A DNA stretch of 64,000 bases, taken from Legionella gresilensis. GTDB taxonomy: Bacteria > Pseudomonadota > Gammaproteobacteria > Legionellales > Legionellaceae. Position numbers and translations under genes: made by a program. The notes below the pieces were generated by a model. The model was not told the origin of the DNA. It saw nothing but the letters and a program-made list of their open reading frames with translations, and did no database searches. Positions 9,305 to 19,096 of this stretch are shown here, in pieces. The stretch spans positions 60,473 to 124,472 of the forward strand of contig NZ_CAAAHX010000011.1 of the NCBI RefSeq assembly GCF_900639865.1, written 5' to 3'. The stretch's first letter is position 1. Every line of letters begins with the position of its first letter.

Positions 9305-11521
9305 TTAGCTACCTACTTGCCGACGCGCCTCAAGCACGTTGGGAACACGCTCTAGTTTATTTAAAAGACGAGATAGGCTATTTAATCCATCTATTTCTAC
9401 TGTTAAGGTAATAAAGGCTGTGTTATCTTGCTTACTACTCTGGGTCTGTAAAGCATAAACATGCGCACGCTCATTAGCTAATACTGCAGTAAGATCGCGC
9501 AGTAAATCTTGGCGATTAAAGGCCTTTATTAAGATATCAACAACATAATGATCTCTTGTTGAACTCCCCCAACTGACTTGAATCAAACGTTGACGCTGTC
9601 TTTCACTAGAGTGAATAATATTTGGGCAATCTTTGCGATGAATAGAAACACCACGACCAATAGTAATATAGCCAACAACTTCGTCGCCTGGGAGCGGCTG
9701 ACAGCAGCGAGCCATACTAGTAAGAAGATTGCCTACGCCTTCAATCTTTAAATCACTGCCTCGCGTTTCTGGAATAGGCTGCGGCTTTGCTTTTACAATT
9801 ACTTGTTCAGGCACTATTTCTTCTATCGGCGATAAGCGATGTAAAATTTGGCCTAATTTAATATCGCCTCTTCCTAATGCTGCAAGCAAATCATCTAATC
9901 GTTTGAAATTAAACGCGGTAACTACATCATGCAAACGCTCTGCCTTAATGCCTAAATTTTTTAATTCTTTATCTAGGATTTCCTGCCCTTCAGCGCGGTT
10001 TTTATCATAATCTTGCATCTTAAACCAATGCAATACTTTGGCTTTGGCTCTTGAAGTTTTTAAATAATTAAGGTGAGGATTAATCCAATCACGAGATGGG
10101 CGCTCCTCTTTACCAGTAAGAATTTCAATACGGTCACCTGTTTTTAAGGCATAGGTTAAAGGAACTATTGCACCATTAACTTTTGCACCTCGACAACGGT
10201 GGCCAATTTGACTGTGAACATGATAAGCAAAGTCGAGTGGCGTCACACCATTTGGTAAATCCAATACGTCACCATCAGGGGTAAAAACATAGACTCTGTC
10301 CTCTAAAAATTCCCTTTCCATGGCTTCAGAAACACCACTTGAGGTTGCCATTTCCTTATGCCATGCTAATACATCGCGTAACCATTCAATTTTACGTTCA
10401 TGGCTTTCTTTACGAGTTTGCCCGCCTTCTTTATATTTCCAGTGCGCGGCGACCCCCATTTCCGCTAAATCATGCATCTGAAATGTACGAATTTGTACTT
10501 CAAATACACGACCCTCCGGACCTTCTACAGCAGTATGCAGAGATTGATAACCATTTGGTTTTGGATTGCTAATATAATCGTCAAACTCAGCAGGAATTTG
10601 CTTCCATAAAGAATGAACCATCATTAAAACGTCATAACATTGGTCAACTGTTTCAACGAGCACCCTTACTGCTGTAGCATCATAGATTTCATCTAAGGAC
10701 ACATTTTTTCTAGTCATCTTGCGATAAATACTATGAATATGTTTAGATCGACCATAAACAGCAAAATGTTTTGCCCCTGCTTCTTTAATACTTTTGTTGA
10801 GCTCTGCCACAATTAAATCAACATACTTATCACGTTCTAAACGCTTTGCCTTTAACCCTTTCGCAATCGCTTTATACTCTTCAGGGTGGAGATAGCGAAA
10901 AGCTAAATCTTCCATTTCCCATTTAATAGCACCAATACCTAAGCGATTAGCTAACGGGGCATAAATATCCATTGCTTCTGTTGCTATCTGCTTACACAAC
11001 GCCTCGGGTAATTGTGCAGAAGCGCGTAAAAAGCACAATCGCTCAGCTAATTTAATTAAAACAACTCTTGCATCATCGACCATGGCTAACAACATCTTTC
11101 GAACATTGTCTAGCTGATGCTTATTTTGCTGATAAGCATTTAAAGGTTTCAAAATATTAATGGCATTCATTCTTTCAATGCCTTTAACTAATTTAGCGAT
11201 GGGGGCACCACATTGTTCCTCTACATCATCTAGAGATAAATCAGCATAATGGACACTAACAAAAATAATAGCTGCAATTAGAGTATCTTGGTCAACTTCT
11301 AAATCCGCTAGAATGTCAGCCATTAATAAACCTTGCTGTAAACAAGAAAAACCTGCCTCTGTGGCATGATCAAGGCAAGCCAATTGACTTAATGTACAAG
11401 CATTTCTTATTTTATTTAAATCTTGAAAGTAGCCTTTTGATCCTAGTTGAGCTAACCACTGTTCAACATCAATTTGTCCATCTGCGGTAATCCATGGTGT
11501 ACTTTCTTTAACCTTAACCAT
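9305..11521 (-). CDS. relA: (p)ppGpp synthetase RelA
   Basis: This 738-residue protein has the long RelA/SpoT architecture. The N-terminal hydrolase-like region has lost its HD metal motif (AAIIFVSVHYADLS where SpoT has an HD pair), as expected for RelA. The synthetase domain (about 240-360) has YGRSKHIHSIYRKM and NPKPNGYQSLHT. A TGS domain follows with VYVFTPDGDVLDLPNGVTP, then a zinc-finger/helical segment with ARCCQPLPGDEVVGYIT, and a C-terminal ACT domain ending near 738. RelA makes the alarmone on ribosomes stalled by uncharged tRNA; in Legionella the alarmone triggers the transmissive phase. The gene follows rlmD by three bases on the same strand. Confidence 0.95.
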   Translation of the reverse strand: MVKVKESTPWITADGQIDVEQWLAQLGSKGYFQDLNKIRNACTLSQLACLDHATEAGFSCLQQGLLMADILADLEVDQDTLIAAIIFVSVHYADLSLDDVEEQCGAPIAKLVKGIERMNAINILKPLNAYQQNKHQLDNVRKMLLAMVDDARVVLIKLAERLCFLRASAQLPEALCKQIATEAMDIYAPLANRLGIGAIKWEMEDLAFRYLHPEEYKAIAKGLKAKRLERDKYVDLIVAELNKSIKEAGAKHFAVYGRSKHIHSIYRKMTRKNVSLDEIYDATAVRVLVETVDQCYDVLMMVHSLWKQIPAEFDDYISNPKPNGYQSLHTAVEGPEGRVFEVQIRTFQMHDLAEMGVAAHWKYKEGGQTRKESHERKIEWLRDVLAWHKEMATSSGVSEAMEREFLEDRVYVFTPDGDVLDLPNGVTPLDFAYHVHSQIGHRCRGAKVNGAIVPLTYALKTGDRIEILTGKEERPSRDWINPHLNYLKTSRAKAKVLHWFKMQDYDKNRAEGQEILDKELKNLGIKAERLHDVVTAFNFKRLDDLLAALGRGDIKLGQILHRLSPIEEIVPEQVIVKAKPQPIPETRGSDLKIEGVGNLLTSMARCCQPLPGDEVVGYITIGRGVSIHRKDCPNIIHSSERQRQRLIQVSWGSSTRDHYVVDILIKAFNRQDLLRDLTAVLANERAHVYALQTQSSKQDNTAFITLTVEIDGLNSLSRLLNKLERVPNVLEARRQVGS

Positions 11522-11524
11522 ACT

Positions 11525-12856
11525 TCACCTTTTCTCAAATAGAGCAATGGATTCAACATGCGCTGTATGTGGAAACATGTCCATAACCCCTGCGGCTTTT
11601 AAATGATAACCTAACTCATTAACCAAAATATGACTATCACGAGCCAGAGTTGCAGGATTACAAGAAACATAAACTAACCGTTGAACATTTAAATTAGCAA
11701 ATTGTTTAATAACTTCTAGTGCACCTGATCGTGGTGGATCAATTAAGACCTTGTTTGCTTTTTCTATTGGAAGTTGAACTAATCCATCCGGTTTATCAAG
11801 ATCAGCACAATAAAAATCTGTATTGGTAATACCATTATTTTGCGCATTTAATTTAGCTCTTAAAACCATAGCCTCACTGCCTTCAATACCTATTACTTGT
11901 GCACAGCGCTTAGCAAGCGGTAGAGAAAAATTCCCTAAACCGCAAAATAAATCTAATACCACGTCATCATCGTTTAAATCCATTAAATATATCGCTTGGT
12001 TAATCATTAATTGATTTAAACTGGCATTAACTTGCGTGAAATCTGTAGGATGAAATTTAAATTTTATTTCTTCATTAGATAAACTATAGGTTAAAAAATC
12101 ATTATCAGCTTTCGGATAAAAACGCGTAACTGTTGAGGCATTACCAGGCTGTAGAAATAGAGTAAATCCACTACTGTTACTAAACAATCTTAATTTTTCT
12201 TTATCTGCTTCAGTTAAAGGCTCTAAATTACGTAAAATTAAAGCAACTTCTTCATCACCTGCAGCCACTTCAATCTGAGCAATACTATGTGGATTATCTA
12301 ATGAATCAATTAATTGCTTTAAATCGGGAATATGCTTATCTACTTTAGCATGTAAAATTGGGCACTGATTAATCTCGGCAATATAGCGCGGATTATCTTT
12401 TTCTCTAAAACCAACCAAAGTGGCTTTTTTCTTTTCCACATAACGTACGCTTAAACGCGCTTTATTGCGATAATTCCAGCTTGTACTTGCAAGAGGGGCT
12501 AAAATAATTTCTGGCTTAATATGAGCAATACGCTGCAATAAATCAAGTAGTAAGGATTGCTTCTCTTGTATCTGCATATGCTCATTTAAATGCTGTAAAG
12601 AACAGCCACCACAAATTTGATAATGTGGGCACCGTGGCTCAGCACGCATAGCAGACGCTGCTACTACCGTTAGCGTTTTCCCCTCATCAAAATCTTTTTT
12701 TATTTTAGTGTATTGAAAGTTGACGGTTTCACCAGGTAAGGCACCCTGAATAAAGGTTGTTTTACCATTAATACGTGCAATACCACGCCCATCATGACTA
12801 AATTTTTCAATCTGAGCAATTTGAGGGGCACGGGCTAAGTGACGCTTATTTCCCAT
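11525..12856 (-). CDS. rlmD: 23S rRNA m5U1939 methyltransferase RlmD
   Basis: This 443-residue SAM-dependent enzyme begins with a TRAM domain ([23 protein letters not shown]). The four iron-sulfur ligands fit the RlmD pattern: C76, C82 and C85 in [10 protein letters not shown], plus C165 in EINQCPI. The methyltransferase core has [16 protein letters not shown] and IDPPRSG, and the catalytic cysteine is in [13 protein letters not shown] near residue 399. The protein methylates U1939 of 23S rRNA. It lies three bases upstream of relA on the same strand, the same rlmD-relA order as in E. coli, so a shared transcript is likely. Confidence 0.95.
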   Translation of the reverse strand: MGNKRHLARAPQIAQIEKFSHDGRGIARINGKTTFIQGALPGETVNFQYTKIKKDFDEGKTLTVVAASAMRAEPRCPHYQICGGCSLQHLNEHMQIQEKQSLLLDLLQRIAHIKPEIILAPLASTSWNYRNKARLSVRYVEKKKATLVGFREKDNPRYIAEINQCPILHAKVDKHIPDLKQLIDSLDNPHSIAQIEVAAGDEEVALILRNLEPLTEADKEKLRLFSNSSGFTLFLQPGNASTVTRFYPKADNDFLTYSLSNEEIKFKFHPTDFTQVNASLNQLMINQAIYLMDLNDDDVVLDLFCGLGNFSLPLAKRCAQVIGIEGSEAMVLRAKLNAQNNGITNTDFYCADLDKPDGLVQLPIEKANKVLIDPPRSGALEVIKQFANLNVQRLVYVSCNPATLARDSHILVNELGYHLKAAGVMDMFPHTAHVESIALFEKR

Positions 12857-12988
12857 TCTATAACTCTACTTTAAAGCGATGATTTAATTGTAGAACTAGA
12901 CTCAATTAAACCATACATCAAATAAACAATTGTTTTTGCAATATTATAACTAAATTTTAATCAAACTTACTCATTAATCTAAAAGTCG

Positions 12989-13738
12989 TTAATCTATTGG
13001 CAGATTCGGCACAGATTTCAATAAAGAGTCAATTTCTTGAGCTGATAATTCATGATAACTACCACGTGATAAGAATCGAGGCATAGTAATATTACCATAA
13101 CGAATACGTATTAATCGACTTACTTCAACGCCTTGTGACGTCCATAGTCGTCTTACTTCGCGGTTACGGCCTTCCGTTAAGGTAACATGATACCAAGTAT
13201 TACTTCCCTCGCCTCCTTTAAATTCAATCTTTTTAAACTGAGCAAATCCATCTTCAAGTTTTATTCCCTTTAATAAATTATTAATTATTTCAGGATTTAC
13301 TTGTCCGCGTACACGCACAGCATATTCTCTTTCTAAACCAAAACTGGGATGCATTAATTTATTAGCTAACTCGCCATTATTAGTAAATAATAATAATCCT
13401 GATGTATTAATATCCAACCGGCCAACCTGTACCCAGCGACCTTGGCGCAATTTAGGTAACTTATCGAACACGGTTCGTTCATGTTTAGGGTCATGGCGGC
13501 TAGAAATTTCGCCAACTGGCTTATGGTAAATTAAAACTCTAGTTTTTAACTGTCTTTTTAAAGGATTGTTAATTAATTTACCTTTTACACTAATTTTATC
13601 ATTGGCTGTAGCACTATCTCCTAATTTTGCTATTTGTCCATTTACCCGAACTAGTCCTTGTTCAATCCAGCGTTCCATTTCCCTTCGAGAGCCAAATCCT
13701 GCTTGGCTTAATATTTTTTGTAATCTTTCAGCGCTCAT
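12989..13738 (-). CDS. rluB: 23S rRNA pseudouridine synthase RluB family
   Basis: This 249-residue protein has an S4 RNA-binding domain at residues 1-50 (RLQKILSQAGFGSRREMERWI) and an RsuA-type catalytic domain with the nucleophilic aspartate D109 in GRLDINTSGLLLFTNNG. LMHPSFGLEREYAVRVRG and EGRNREVRRLW complete the family signature. RluB makes pseudouridine 2605 in 23S rRNA. It is shorter than E. coli RluB because it lacks the long basic C-terminal tail. The neighbourhood scpA-scpB then rluB is widely conserved and favours RluB over RluE or RluF. A 150-base gap separates it from scpB. Confidence 0.87.
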   Translation of the reverse strand: MSAERLQKILSQAGFGSRREMERWIEQGLVRVNGQIAKLGDSATANDKISVKGKLINNPLKRQLKTRVLIYHKPVGEISSRHDPKHERTVFDKLPKLRQGRWVQVGRLDINTSGLLLFTNNGELANKLMHPSFGLEREYAVRVRGQVNPEIINNLLKGIKLEDGFAQFKKIEFKGGEGSNTWYHVTLTEGRNREVRRLWTSQGVEVSRLIRIRYGNITMPRFLSRGSYHELSAQEIDSLLKSVPNLPID

Positions 13739-13888
13739 AATTAAGTGTACTCTTTGACTAATATTTGTGATCTATCTTCTTTAAGCTGTATAGCTTCGCC
13801 CACTAAGCTTTATACTACGTTGCAAGTTCATGCGGCTTCAGTCATATATTATCTATACACTCCTTCGCCTTAATCACTTGCGCCTTGT

Positions 13889-14443
13889 CTAAAACTTAGT
13901 AGGTAAAGCTATATTCTCTTCTAAAGGGGGTAATTGTTCAATCGTTGACAAGTTAAAATAATCTAAAAATTGCTTGGTAGTTATATAAACAGCTGGCTTG
14001 CCCGGAACATCCCGGTATCCACCCACTTTTATCCACTCTCTTTCAAGTAATGTCTTTAATATTGAAGTACTTACACTAACTCCACGTATTGCTTCTATAT
14101 CAGCACGAGTTACAGGCTGTTGGTAGGCAATGATAGCTAACGTTTCTAATAGAGCCTTTGAATATTTGGGCGGTTTATCAGCTTGGAGACGGCTTATCCA
14201 GGGGCCATATTGTATTCTAGTTTGAATACAATAACCACTCGCTAGTTGTACGAGTTCAATTGAACGATTAGCATAACTTAAATTTAACTCATACAAGACT
14301 TCTTTAATTAAATGACGATCAGGTTTCTGCCAAACCTCAAAAACCTCTATAATTTGATCAAGCGTTAAAGGATTTTCCGAACTCATTAATAAAGCTTCGA
14401 CAATGTTTTTTAATTCATCATTAGTCATTACTTTGTCTCTCAA
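13889..14443 (-). CDS. scpB: Chromosome segregation and condensation protein ScpB
   Basis: This 184-residue protein has the double winged-helix arrangement of ScpB: NIVEALLMSSENPLTLDQIIEVF at the start and KALLETLAIIAYQQPVTRADIEAIRGVSVSTSILKTLLER in the second half, the best conserved segment of the family. ScpB dimerises and binds ScpA to form the regulatory part of an SMC condensin-like complex acting on the nucleoid. Its start overlaps the scpA end by 23 bases, implying translational coupling. The ORF begins MRDKVMTNDELKN; the internal ATG six residues in is an alternative start. No smc gene lies in the window. Confidence 0.93.
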   Translation of the reverse strand: MRDKVMTNDELKNIVEALLMSSENPLTLDQIIEVFEVWQKPDRHLIKEVLYELNLSYANRSIELVQLASGYCIQTRIQYGPWISRLQADKPPKYSKALLETLAIIAYQQPVTRADIEAIRGVSVSTSILKTLLEREWIKVGGYRDVPGKPAVYITTKQFLDYFNLSTIEQLPPLEENIALPTKF

Positions 14444-15224
14444 GCCGTATAGAAGAGAAGCTGTCTGTTTGAGTAACGATTAAGAGGGCTTGTCTGGCTA
14501 ATTCTAAAATTGCTAATAAAGTGACTATAATTCCCATACGACCTTCTTTAAGTATTAAGAGCTCAAAAAAGGTAATTGATTTATCTTTTTGTACTTTTTC
14601 TAAAACCCAGAGGATACGTTCTTTAACTGAGAGTACTTCTTTAGTAATACGATGAGTATCTTTATGGCCTTGTTGCTCAATTAAATCTAACATGGCTTTC
14701 GTTAAATTAAGTAGGGAAACTTCAGGGTGATAAATCAAGCGTGATAACCCCTGCGATTTTATATTAAAACGAAAGTTATCGCGCTCACAGCGGGGTAAAG
14801 TATCCAGCCTTTCGGCAGCTTGCTTAAATTGTTCATAACGCTGCAACTGCTGAACTAGGGCAAGTCGCGGATCTTCTTCCGATTCTTCAGGCAAGCTAGG
14901 ATTTTTAGGCAATAACAGCCTTGATTTAATCTCTGCAAGCATTGCTGCCATGACTAAGTACTCAGCTACTAATTCTAGTCGATGCTCTTTCATGAGCTGA
15001 ATATAATTCATATATTGCTCTGTTATCATAGCAATGGGAATATCCATAATATCGATATTTTGCCGCCGAATTAAATATAACAGCAAATCAAAAGGTCCGG
15101 TGAATGAATCTAATAATAATTCTAAAGCATCAGGTGGAATAAAGAGGTCAGCTGGCATTTGGGTATATGGTTTACCGCTTACCGTTGCAATAGGTGAAGC
15201 TGATTGTTCTTGATCAGCAATCAT
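14421..15224 (-). CDS. scpA: Segregation and condensation protein ScpA (kleisin)
   Basis: This 267-residue protein carries the ScpA signature FTGPFDLLLYLIRRQNIDIMDIPIAMITEQYM near residues 39-70, followed by EYLVMAAMLAEIKSRLLLP. The C-terminal part is the kleisin winged helix that contacts the SMC head. ScpA bridges SMC heads together with ScpB. It begins with ATG at 15224, sharing one base with the trpS stop codon (TAATG on the minus strand), and overlaps scpB at its own end, so trpS-scpA-scpB read as a tightly coupled operon. Confidence 0.94.
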   Translation of the reverse strand: MIADQEQSASPIATVSGKPYTQMPADLFIPPDALELLLDSFTGPFDLLLYLIRRQNIDIMDIPIAMITEQYMNYIQLMKEHRLELVAEYLVMAAMLAEIKSRLLLPKNPSLPEESEEDPRLALVQQLQRYEQFKQAAERLDTLPRCERDNFRFNIKSQGLSRLIYHPEVSLLNLTKAMLDLIEQQGHKDTHRITKEVLSVKERILWVLEKVQKDKSITFFELLILKEGRMGIIVTLLAILELARQALLIVTQTDSFSSIRLERQSND

Positions 15225-16438
15225 TAATAATCAAGGCCCATTACTTCACGAACATCTTTTAATGTTCTATTCGCTTCATCTCGTGCCGCATCACTACCCT
15301 CGGCAATAATTTGCTTTACTGAGCCAAAATCTGATTCAAAATCTTGTATGGATGTCTGTATTGTTTTTAATTCCCGATTAATGGCATCGATAACGGGCCT
15401 TTTACAGTCAATACAACCGATACCGGCAGTCCGACACCCTATTTGAGCCCAATTTTTAACTTCGTCAGAAGAGTATATTTTATGAAACTGCCAAACTGGG
15501 CATTTTTCTGGCTCACCGGGATCAGTTCGCTTAATTCGAGCTGGATCCGTAGGCATAGTCAAAATTTTACGTTCGACAGAAGCCGGATCTTCTCGCAAAC
15601 TAATTGTATTATTATAGGATTTAGACATTTTCTGCCCATCAATCCCTGGCATTTTAGGCATTTCAGTTAATAAAGGCTGCGGTTCGGGTAATATAATTTT
15701 GCCAGAGCCATCTAAGTAACCTAACAGTCGCTCTTTATCGCCTAAAGATAAATTATGTTGATTAGTGAGCAGTGCTTGTGCTGTATTTAAGGCATCAAGA
15801 TTACCGTCCTGTTGAAATTGCTTTCGTAAGTCACTGTATAATTTGCTATTTTTTTTGCCCATTCTCGTTATAGCTTCTTGAGCTAGAGCTTCAAAATTAG
15901 GCTCACGGCCATACAAATTATTAAAACGTCGAGCTACTTCACGAATAAGCTCAATATGAGATATCTGATCTTCTCCAACGGGAACATATGATGCCTTATA
16001 AAGTAACACATCTGCACTTTGCAATAAGGGATATCCTAAGAAGCCATAAGTGGCAAGATCTTTGTCACGTAACTTTTCTTGTTGATCTTTAAATGTAGGG
16101 ACACGTTCTAACCAACCTAGTGGTGTAATCATGGAAAGAAGAAGATGTAATTCTGCATGCTCTGGCACCCAAGATTGAATGAAAAGTTTACATAAACTAG
16201 GGTTAATACCACAAGCTAGCCAATCGATAATCATTTCCCAGATAATAGTCTCGATATAACCAGGTTCGTCATAATGAGTTGTTAAACCATGCCAGTCGGC
16301 AACAAAAAAATAACAATCATATTGATGTTGTAAAGTAAGCCAATTTTTCAATACACCATGATAATGGCCAAGATGCAAACGACCACTAGCACGCATACCT
16401 GAAACCACTCTTTTATTTAAATTAAATAAAGCAGACAT
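15224..16438 (-). CDS. trpS: Tryptophanyl-tRNA synthetase with an iron-sulfur-type cysteine motif
   Basis: This 404-residue class Ic synthetase charges tRNA-Trp. The HIGH-like motif is HLGH at residues 22-25 and the KMSKS loop is at 270-274. It is about 70 residues longer than E. coli TrpS, with an insertion around residues 175-250 that I do not recognise. After the KMSKS loop four cysteines (C313, C335, C342, C345) are spaced C-x21-C-x6-C-x2-C, one residue short of the C-x22-C-x6-C-x2-C pattern I recall for the 4Fe-4S cluster of Thermotoga TrpRS. It overlaps scpA by one base and follows yciO by 43 bases. Confidence 0.95.
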   Translation of the reverse strand: MSALFNLNKRVVSGMRASGRLHLGHYHGVLKNWLTLQHQYDCYFFVADWHGLTTHYDEPGYIETIIWEMIIDWLACGINPSLCKLFIQSWVPEHAELHLLLSMITPLGWLERVPTFKDQQEKLRDKDLATYGFLGYPLLQSADVLLYKASYVPVGEDQISHIELIREVARRFNNLYGREPNFEALAQEAITRMGKKNSKLYSDLRKQFQQDGNLDALNTAQALLTNQHNLSLGDKERLLGYLDGSGKIILPEPQPLLTEMPKMPGIDGQKMSKSYNNTISLREDPASVERKILTMPTDPARIKRTDPGEPEKCPVWQFHKIYSSDEVKNWAQIGCRTAGIGCIDCKRPVIDAINRELKTIQTSIQDFESDFGSVKQIIAEGSDAARDEANRTLKDVREVMGLDY

Positions 16439-16481
16439 AAAACCTCAAAATAGCACTATTAAAGTACAGCAAAAATTAATT

Positions 16482-17102
16482 TTATCTAAAAGGCTCTGGG
16501 TCACCCTTACCTTCCCTTAAAATAACGGGGTAATCACCAGTTAAATCAACCACAGTGGTTGGTTCATAACCGCAATTCCCTCCATCAATAATTAAATCAA
16601 TCCTATTACCTAAAATATCCTGTATAGCTTCAGGTTGACTCAAAGGAGCCTCTGCACCCGGGAGAATTAATGACGTACTCATTAGGGGTGCATGAAAATG
16701 CTCTAATAATGCTAATGTAATGGTATTGTCCGGAATACGTAGACCTAATGTTCGTCTTTTGGGATGTAACATTAATCGAGGGACCTCATTGGTCGCTTGT
16801 AAAATAAAAGTATATGAACCCGGGGTAAAGGCTTTTAATAAACGAAATATGGGATTTGATACACGAGCGTAAGTACCCAATTGCGAAAGATCACGGCAAA
16901 CCAGCGTCATATTATGATTCTTATCTAAATGTCTTAAAAGCCTTATTCGCTCTAAAGCATTTTTATTAGCTAGCTTACAACCTAATGCATAACCTGAGTC
17001 GGTTGGGTAAGCAATTAAGCCCCCATCTTCAATCATCTTTGCAGCCTGCCTTAATAGGCGAGCCTGCGGATTATCAGGATGAATTGCAAAGAATTGGCTC
17101 AT
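16482..17102 (-). CDS. yciO: YciO family Sua5/YrdC-like protein
   Basis: This 206-residue protein has the YrdC fold: GGLIAYPTDSGYALGCKL near residues 28-45, the central PGSYTFILQAT and RTLGLRIPDN segments, and a C-terminal STVVDLTG-like TTVVDLTGDYPVILREGKGD. The family forms threonylcarbamoyl-AMP for tRNA t6A synthesis, but the YciO branch is a distinct subgroup whose role is not settled. The order PHP gene, yciO, trpS, scpA, scpB, rluB resembles the trpH-yciO-rluB neighbourhood of enterobacteria and supports YciO over TsaC. It lies 11 bases downstream of the PHP gene on the same strand. Confidence 0.87.
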   Translation of the reverse strand: MSQFFAIHPDNPQARLLRQAAKMIEDGGLIAYPTDSGYALGCKLANKNALERIRLLRHLDKNHNMTLVCRDLSQLGTYARVSNPIFRLLKAFTPGSYTFILQATNEVPRLMLHPKRRTLGLRIPDNTITLALLEHFHAPLMSTSLILPGAEAPLSQPEAIQDILGNRIDLIIDGGNCGYEPTTVVDLTGDYPVILREGKGDPEPFR

Positions 17103-17113
17103 ATAATCCCCTA

Positions 17114-17941
17114 TCAGATATTCCAGTTATGCCAAATAGGCGTACAGTTTAGCGGTAGTTGCGGCTGTCGTCCAAGAGAAATACGAGATAAGGAATCGCC
17201 ATGATAATCTGAACCTGTTGAGGCTAATAATTCGAAATGCCTACAAAGGGTAACAACAGTATTCATTTGATCTAAGCTAATATTTCCTGATACTACTTCT
17301 AAACCCTCACCACCTGCTTGTTTAAATTCTTTAATTAACTCTCGTAATTTTGTTTGAGTTAACTGATATTTTAATGGATGCGCTAATACAGCTTGCCCGC
17401 CGGCTTTAATTATTCCTTCTACTGCATCAACAACAGAAATCCACGGTGTTTCAACATAAGCTAGCTTGCCTCGAGTTAAATATTGCTTAAAAGCAGCTTG
17501 AATATCAATTGCTTTAGCATCTTCTACGCATAATTTAGCAAAATGAGGTCGACCAATTCTATCATGGCCAGCAAGCTGGCAAGCTCTTACAAAAGCATTT
17601 TTCACACCAACACAAGCTAGTTTTTCTGAAATTTTTTTAGCTCGATTTATGCGGTTATTATTTTGTTTACTAATTAAATCATTAAAAAAATAATTAGCAA
17701 TATCTACACCTAAACCAATGATATGAATATCATATTTTTTCCAGCGAGTACTAAATTCAATACCGGTAATAATTTTTACAGAATAATTGTCTTTTATTTT
17801 TAATAACTCTTCCACACCTTCAATAGTATCATGGTCAGTTAAAGCCATAACAAGTAAATTAATTGAATTAGCCTTCTCAATTAATTTTTTAGGAGAAAGA
17901 AGCCCATCGGAAAAGTAGCTGTGGCAGTGCAGGTCAATCAT
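17114..17941 (-). CDS. rnm: PHP-domain 3',5'-nucleotide phosphatase / RNase AM (TrpH, YciV)
   Basis: This 275-residue PHP phosphoesterase shows all the metal-binding motifs: DLHCHSYFSDG at the N-terminus, LTDHDTIEG near 35-43, GIEFSTRW near 60, GRPHFAKL in the middle, LAHPLKY and finally STGSDYHGDS. In E. coli the homologue cleaves 3',5'-nucleotide bisphosphates and acts 5' to 3' on RNA, trimming 5S and 23S rRNA. It is the first gene of a minus-strand run that continues into yciO and probably trpS-scpAB. It is divergent from phoH, with 195 AT-rich bases between the starts. Confidence 0.88.
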   Translation of the reverse strand: MIDLHCHSYFSDGLLSPKKLIEKANSINLLVMALTDHDTIEGVEELLKIKDNYSVKIITGIEFSTRWKKYDIHIIGLGVDIANYFFNDLISKQNNNRINRAKKISEKLACVGVKNAFVRACQLAGHDRIGRPHFAKLCVEDAKAIDIQAAFKQYLTRGKLAYVETPWISVVDAVEGIIKAGGQAVLAHPLKYQLTQTKLRELIKEFKQAGGEGLEVVSGNISLDQMNTVVTLCRHFELLASTGSDYHGDSLSRISLGRQPQLPLNCTPIWHNWNI

Positions 17942-18136
17942 AGTTCTATTTCATTAAACTTCATACATTAATATTAGGAGATTTCGTTATCTTATTGGGT
18001 TTTAACTTTAAAAATAAGTGTAATTATAAATTACTTTAATATGCAATTTATATTTTTTGTAATATTCAGTACTTGCAGAAATAGCAGTTTTTGAACTATT
18101 CTTTAGGTAGATAACTAACTATTTATAAACATACCA

Positions 18137-19096
18137 TTGAGCAGTACACCGCAAAGCGAACACGTTTATTTACCTCACTTAAATGTGCAGCGTTTAGCTA
18201 ATTTGTGTGGCGTCTTGCATGAAAATATTCTTTTACTTGAAAAATCTCTGCAATTATCTATAAAAATTCAGCAAAATGAATTAATTTTATACACTAACTC
18301 CCTTTCAACTTTAATTCGGGCAAAATCTATTATTAGAGAATTATATCGTCTTGCTGAACAGCCTATAAGCCCAGATACTGTGCAGTCTCTGCTCACCTTT
18401 GAGGACAATGAAACTATTATGAGAACTATTAACTCCATTAAATTAAGTCGAAAAGTTATTTTACCTCGCAACAGTAAACAAGCTGAATACTTAACCAGTA
18501 TTGATAAAAATGATATAATTTTTGCTGTAGGGCCTGCTGGAACAGGTAAAACTTATCTTGCTGTATCTAAAGCAATAGAATGTTTTGAAAAAGGTGAAGT
18601 ACAGCGTTTAGTGTTTGTCAGGCCCGCAGTTGAGGCAGGAGAAAAATTAGGATTTTTACCTGGTGATTTAGTAGAAAAGGTACTTCCTTATTTACGGCCT
18701 ATTTATGATGCAATTTATGAAATGTTAGGATTTAAAGAAGCACAAAAATTAATTCAAAATGATGTCATTGAGATTCTTCCTCTTGCTTTTATGCGCGGAA
18801 GAACATTAAACGACGCATTCATTATTTTAGATGAAGCGCAAAATACTACTATCATGCAAATGAAAATGTTTCTTACCCGAATGGGATTTGGTTCTAAGAC
18901 AGTTGTAACTGGGGATATGACGCAAGTTGATTTACCTAAAGGTACCCAATCAGGTCTTTCCCATGCTGTTAACCTATTTAAAGACTTAAATGAAATTAGC
19001 ATTCATACGTTCACTAGTCGTGAAGTGGTTAGACATCCGTTAATTTCTCGTATTGTAGAGAGTTATGATAAAGAAACGGAGGAAAAAAATGAATGA
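18137..19096 (+). CDS. phoH: PhoH-like ATPase
   Basis: This 319-residue protein has Walker A GPAGTGKT at 132-139, Walker B ILDEAQNTT and the family segments FVRPAVEAGEKLGFLPGD and PLAFMRGRTL. PhoH/YbeZ ATPases are encoded next to ybeY in most proteobacteria and are thought to cooperate with it in RNA handling. The start is TTG at 18137: an in-frame stop lies 18 bases upstream and the next in-frame ATG is far inside the protein (near residue 95), so TTG is chosen although no good ribosome binding site is visible. It overlaps ybeY by eight bases. Confidence 0.92.
   Translation: MSSTPQSEHVYLPHLNVQRLANLCGVLHENILLLEKSLQLSIKIQQNELILYTNSLSTLIRAKSIIRELYRLAEQPISPDTVQSLLTFEDNETIMRTINSIKLSRKVILPRNSKQAEYLTSIDKNDIIFAVGPAGTGKTYLAVSKAIECFEKGEVQRLVFVRPAVEAGEKLGFLPGDLVEKVLPYLRPIYDAIYEMLGFKEAQKLIQNDVIEILPLAFMRGRTLNDAFIILDEAQNTTIMQMKMFLTRMGFGSKTVVTGDMTQVDLPKGTQSGLSHAVNLFKDLNEISIHTFTSREVVRHPLISRIVESYDKETEEKNE

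Noticed and set aside
9729..10010. A 93-codon plus-strand frame inside relA
   Set aside because: It is the antisense shadow of a well conserved gene and matches no family.
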